In this document: piece by piece, positions 7,546 to 10,734 of the stretch | Layout of the letters: each line of letters opens with the position of its first letter | Position numbering within the stretch: the first letter of the stretch is position 1 | Source: Tannerella sp. | GTDB lineage: Bacteria; Bacteroidota; Bacteroidia; Bacteroidales; Tannerellaceae | Reading direction: 5' to 3' | Assembly: GCA_031279875.1 (NCBI GenBank) | Contig: JAITHS010000152.1 | Location: forward strand, 1 to 10,734 | Length of the DNA: 10,734 nt | The notes under the pieces: generated by a model | Told to the model about the DNA's origin: nothing | What the model saw: only the letters and a program-made list of their open reading frames with translations | The model's database searches: none | Program-made: the position numbers and the translations under genes

Positions 7546-10140
7546 ATGACAAGAAAGAAACAAACTCTATATATCCTGTTCATTAGCGGCGCGATGTGGA
7601 TAGCCTTTTCATTAAAAGGTTTTTCGCAGGTTTCGAGTTATGGGTTAGAGTTTGTTTCTTTTGAGGCGGTGCAGGAAAAGCGGACAAGTCTGAACCTTAC
7701 GCCGACGAAGCCGTTTTCGTTTCCCGACGGTTTCAAAATGTCGTTCGACCTGATTTGCTATCCGCGTATGGATTACAATTTCGGCTATATATTCCGCATC
7801 ATCGGACAAAACAGTCATTACATTGATTTTCTGATGAATGAAAGTTATTTGCGGATAATAAACTCCGAAGATGAAGTGCCGGTAGAATATCAGGTGAACG
7901 AGTTGATGTCGTTGAAAAAACCTGTCTCCGTGCCGTTCGTCATAATGTTTGACGTCAAAAAAAAGACGGCTAATATCACTGTCGGACGTAAGAATTATTC
8001 TTTTGAAATACCTTATATTAAGGATTTTAAGACCGTTCATATCGTTTTCGGACGCAACGACAAGCCCGACATGCCGACTACCGATGTTCCGAAAGTTACC
8101 ATCAGCGACATCCGCATCAACGACATCAAAGATAAACCGCTATACTATTGGAAATTAGCCGCTCACACAGACAAAGGCGTTTACGATGAATTAAAACAAC
8201 GGTTTGCGAGTGTTGATAACCCTGCGTGGCTGCTCGACAATCATGCACTCTGGAAAAAAAGGCTTGAAATAAGGTCGTGTCTTAATCCCCAAATAGCATA
8301 TAATCATGCTAATAACAGCATTACGATAGCCGACAGGAAAGATTTTCGCATTTACGATACTAAAACATATTCCCTGATATACGACAAACCTGTAACAGGC
8401 AAATTGCAAAGTTATCATGCCAATCAACTGATTTACAACTCTGTTGACAATCGTTGCTATTCATATAATATGGATATTAATCCTGCTAACAGCACAATAA
8501 CATCATTCGACACCTTGACGGCTGACTGGGGCAATGTCAATAAAACGAGCAATTATATCCACTTCCAGCATCATAACAGGGTTTTCGTGCCGTCCGACAC
8601 AAGTTTATATACCTTCAACGGCTACGGTCATCACAAATACAAAAACAGCGTGATGAAATATTCGTTTAACGACCGCCAATGGAGCGAGTTACGTTTTTCG
8701 GGCGACAGGATACATCCCCGTTACATGAGCGCATTTGGGATGATAGACGCACATCGGGCGCTTCTTTTTGGTGGTTACGGCAACGAAACAGGGCTGCAAG
8801 ACCTCTCTCCGCGTAACTATTACGACCTCTACGAGATAGATTTGCGCTCTATGACGTCAAAAAAACTGTGGGAAATAGATTACGTCAAAAGCCCTTTTCT
8901 TGTTGCCAATTCTTTGGTTGCAGATACGGCGTTGAGATGCTTTTATGCGCTTTGCTTTGCTCATCAACAGTTTAATACTACTCTTGCGCTGGTGCGTTTT
9001 TCGATCGACAAGCCCGAATATGAGACCGTTTCGGATGATATACCGTTTTCTTTCAGAGATGTGCTGTCGTATGCCGATTTGTTTCTCAACCGCGAGACAA
9101 ATGAACTTACGGCTGTAACATACACTTCTTCGACTGTCGATTCCATTTCGGTCGTGTCGCTACGGTCGCTTGCCTATCCGCCTATTTCAACAAGCGCTCT
9201 GTTGCAGTTGCCGACGAAATCAGGCAATCATAAAACGCTGTTATTCGTTATTTTAGCCGTCGCGATTGTAGCGGTTATTGTTTTGTTGATGTACAAAAAG
9301 AAGCGTTCGTTAGCGCAATTACCGCCTCAGGAAAGTATTGAAAATGAAGACGATGACGCCGAAGATGCCGACGTTGCGACACAACATGATGTGCCTTTGC
9401 CGCCAAAGCAATCCGTATTTTTCTTCGGCGGTTTCAGGGTAATCGGACGCGAGGGCAAAGACCTTACCGATGAGTTTTCGCCGCTTCTCAAACAATTGTT
9501 CCTGCTTATCCTGCTCAACACTCTCGAAAAAGACAGTAAAGGTATCTCGTCAACGAAACTGAAAGATATTCTGTGGTTTGACAAGAGCGTAGAGAGTGTA
9601 CGTAATAATCGCGGAGTGATGCTTAACCGTATCCGCCGGATTTTTGAGCGCGTCGGCACGGTGTCGATAGAAGGACAAAACTCGTACTGGACAATCCGCC
9701 TGGGCGACGAAATAAAATGCGACTATCGTGATGCGATAATGCTGATCGACAAAATGAAACACTCTACTACCCGTACAAATGCGGATCTGAAACTTCTACT
9801 TTCGCTTGTTTCACGCGGCTATATGTTGCCTAACGTGCAGACAGAGTGGGCAGATACGTTTAAATCGGAGTTTGCCAACAATCTCGTTGACCTGCTGCTC
9901 GAAATAAGCAACGGCAACGACATCAAACTGTCAAACAAAGAGACTGTTAATCTGGCAGATGCGATACTAATCCATGATGTTCTCAACGAAGACGCCATCA
10001 AACTGAAATGTACGGCATTAGTTCGTATGGGCAAGATAGGTTTGGCCAAAACGGTCTTCAATTCCTACGTCAAAGAATACTCCGCGCTGTTTGGCGTCAA
10101 TTACAAAAGCACTTTTGACGAATTAAGAATTAAGAATTAG
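7546..10140 (+). CDS. Transmembrane one-component regulator: LamG-like/Kelch sensor, TM, winged helix, BTAD-like tail
   Basis: From the ATG at 7546 the protein has 864 residues. A Sec signal ends at about FSQ (residue 28). Residues about 30-200 resemble a LamG/concanavalin-like sandwich (FKMSFDLICYPR, FGYIFRIIG). Residues about 240-555 look like a Kelch-type propeller, clearest at HPRYMSAFG and LLFGGYGN (390-413). One transmembrane helix (about 565-582) is followed by KKKR, which places the C-terminus in the cytoplasm. An acidic linker (596-609) leads to a winged helix like those of SARP/OmpR regulators. It starts FFFGGFRVIG (about 625), has KLKDILW (671-677), a basic recognition-type helix with NNRGVMLNRIRRIF (687-700), and a wing ending YWTI. 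The last 135 residues are helical and resemble a BTAD domain. The role inferred is an envelope sensor that binds DNA directly. The GTG at 7522 is rejected as start because it lies in a tandem repeat and weakens the signal peptide. Ligand and targets are unknown. Confidence 0.82.
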   Translation: MTRKKQTLYILFISGAMWIAFSLKGFSQVSSYGLEFVSFEAVQEKRTSLNLTPTKPFSFPDGFKMSFDLICYPRMDYNFGYIFRIIGQNSHYIDFLMNESYLRIINSEDEVPVEYQVNELMSLKKPVSVPFVIMFDVKKKTANITVGRKNYSFEIPYIKDFKTVHIVFGRNDKPDMPTTDVPKVTISDIRINDIKDKPLYYWKLAAHTDKGVYDELKQRFASVDNPAWLLDNHALWKKRLEIRSCLNPQIAYNHANNSITIADRKDFRIYDTKTYSLIYDKPVTGKLQSYHANQLIYNSVDNRCYSYNMDINPANSTITSFDTLTADWGNVNKTSNYIHFQHHNRVFVPSDTSLYTFNGYGHHKYKNSVMKYSFNDRQWSELRFSGDRIHPRYMSAFGMIDAHRALLFGGYGNETGLQDLSPRNYYDLYEIDLRSMTSKKLWEIDYVKSPFLVANSLVADTALRCFYALCFAHQQFNTTLALVRFSIDKPEYETVSDDIPFSFRDVLSYADLFLNRETNELTAVTYTSSTVDSISVVSLRSLAYPPISTSALLQLPTKSGNHKTLLFVILAVAIVAVIVLLMYKKKRSLAQLPPQESIENEDDDAEDADVATQHDVPLPPKQSVFFFGGFRVIGREGKDLTDEFSPLLKQLFLLILLNTLEKDSKGISSTKLKDILWFDKSVESVRNNRGVMLNRIRRIFERVGTVSIEGQNSYWTIRLGDEIKCDYRDAIMLIDKMKHSTTRTNADLKLLLSLVSRGYMLPNVQTEWADTFKSEFANNLVDLLLEISNGNDIKLSNKETVNLADAILIHDVLNEDAIKLKCTALVRMGKIGLAKTVFNSYVKEYSALFGVNYKSTFDELRIKN
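10121..10140 (+). repeat. Short TTAAGAA heptamer repeat at the regulator's 3' end
   Basis: Two complete TTAAGAA units (10123-10136) and a partial third (TTAG) form the last codons and the stop of the regulator gene. They encode ELRIKN before the TAG stop. The unit is the same as two of those at the nfeD-floA junction, 3.6 kb away. Confidence 0.75.
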
Positions 10141-10155
10141 CAGCAACCCCAACCA

Positions 10156-10180
10156 TTGCAGCGGTTTTAGAACCCTGCAA
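10156..10180. terminator. Hairpin between convergent genes, possible bidirectional terminator
   Basis: TTGCAG, a bulged C and GGTT (10156-10166) pair with AACC and CTGCAA (10171-10180) around a TTAG loop, giving ten base pairs. The hairpin lies 15 nt after the regulator stop and 44 nt from the hisA stop, so it could end transcripts from both sides. No clear T-run follows on either strand, which makes a standard intrinsic terminator uncertain. It could instead block 3' exonucleases or be part of a dispersed repeat. Confidence 0.45.
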
Positions 10181-10199
10181 GTGATTTGGAGCTTACGTC

Positions 10200-10223
10200 C
10201 GTCATTGGTAGGAACGAAGCGAC
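10200..10223 (+). repeat. Possible dispersed repeat remnant beside the hisA stop
   Basis: The stretch begins CGTCATTGG and ends GGAACGAAGCGAC. It resembles the widespread intergenic repeat family whose members read CGTCATTGCGAGGAACGAAGCGAC, differing at two adjacent positions in the middle. It ends one base before the hisA stop codon. The call rests on recognition of that sequence only, because no second copy occurs in the window. Confidence 0.35.
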
Positions 10224-10224
10224 T

Positions 10225-10734
10225 TTATGGACGAAGATAATTGATAATGTCTCTTTTGGTTATTTTGTTTTCGTAGAATGCTTTACCGAATATTACGGCG
10301 GGTACGATATAAGAAAGGTCTTCGATGTCGCGCATTGAGCCGACGCCGCCGCTGGCGATGAGGTAGATGTCGGGTATGGCGGTGAGGATTTGTCGGTAGA
10401 GTTCGTTAGCGGCGCCGATGAGCATTCCGTCGCGTGAGATGTCGGTGCAGATAACTTTGTTGATACCTTTTGTGTGCCATTGTTTGATAAATGTAATCAG
10501 GTCGGTATCGGTTGTTTGCTGCCAGCCGGATACGGATATTTTACCGTTACGGGCGTCGGCGCCGAGTATTATTCTGTCGGCGCCGAAGTGGTTTATCCAG
10601 CGTTCAAAGGTGTTTGGTTGATTGACGGCGATGCTTCCGCCGGTAACCATTGCGGCGCCGCAGTCAAAGGCTATTGCTATGTCTTGGTCGCTTTTAAGTC
10701 CGCCGCCGAAGTCAACGGTTAAAGATGTGGCGGC
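10225..10734 (-). CDS. hisA: Phosphoribosylformimino-5-aminoimidazole carboxamide ribotide isomerase HisA, 5' end outside window
   Basis: HisA is the cytoplasmic TIM-barrel enzyme of histidine biosynthesis that converts ProFAR to PRFAR by an Amadori rearrangement. The reading frame is open to the window edge, and the 28 codons before the ATG at 10650 encode recognisable HisA sequence (SLTVDFGGGLKSDQDI). That ATG is therefore internal and the true start lies beyond 10734. Visible motifs are the phosphate-binding FGGG, MVTGGSIAV, IILGADAR, the ICTDISRDGM segment with the catalytic-type Asp, ASGGVGSMRDI, and the final VIFGKAFYE. About 169 residues are present out of roughly 240 in the family, so about the first 70 are missing, including the N-terminal catalytic Asp region. 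The stop at 10225-10227 converges on the plus-strand operon. A his operon presumably continues to the right, outside the window. Confidence 0.95.
   Translation of the reverse strand, partial: AATSLTVDFGGGLKSDQDIAIAFDCGAAMVTGGSIAVNQPNTFERWINHFGADRIILGADARNGKISVSGWQQTTDTDLITFIKQWHTKGINKVICTDISRDGMLIGAANELYRQILTAIPDIYLIASGGVGSMRDIEDLSYIVPAVIFGKAFYENKITKRDIINYLRP

Noticed and set aside
10474..10722. Plus-strand open frames over the hisA region
   Set aside because: HisA motifs run continuously on the minus strand to the window edge, so these are shadow frames.

Overview
This window looks like a chromosomal segment of a Bacteroidota bacterium, most probably of the order Bacteroidales. The grounds are a Bacteroidota-type promoter (TTTG, 20 nt, TAnnTTTG), the lack of Shine-Dalgarno sequences with A/T-rich leaders instead, Sec signal peptides ending in AQ or SQ, a ccsA of the fused Bacteroidales type, and family-typical FloA and HisA sequences. 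No rRNA, tRNA, CRISPR array, transposase or phage gene was seen.

Layout. Positions 2-1195 carry the 3' part of a cytochrome c biogenesis (CcsA/ResC) gene that runs off the left edge. After a 53-nt gap holding a strong promoter come five closely spaced plus-strand genes. They encode an exported TPR/beta-propeller protein (1249-2688), a 1084-residue exported TldD-family metallopeptidase made of two tandem copies (2700-5954), a short NfeD-like membrane protein (5974-6450), the flotillin-like FloA (6510-7496), and a large membrane protein (7546-10140). The last has an extracytoplasmic LamG-like/Kelch sensor region, one transmembrane helix, and a cytoplasmic winged helix plus BTAD-like tail. Gaps inside this set are 11, 19, 59 and 49 nt, so one transcript from the promoter at 1213-1244 is plausible. 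An 84-nt intergenic region with a strong hairpin then separates this set from the convergent, truncated hisA on the minus strand (10225-10734).

How the genes may fit together. NfeD and FloA are a known partner pair that organises membrane microdomains. The promoter-proximal genes encode two exported proteins and the last encodes an apparent one-component transmembrane transcription factor with its sensor outside and its DNA-binding domain inside. An envelope-homeostasis or envelope-sensing operon is a reasonable inference, but the sequence does not show the signal or the target genes.

The most interesting points are three. The first is the membrane regulator with ToxR-like logic but reversed domain order. 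The second is the TldD-TldD fusion, whose second half has lost every metal-site residue, echoing the E. coli TldD/TldE heterodimer in one exported chain. The third is a set of heptanucleotide tandem repeats at gene boundaries, which even supply the last codons of two unrelated proteins.
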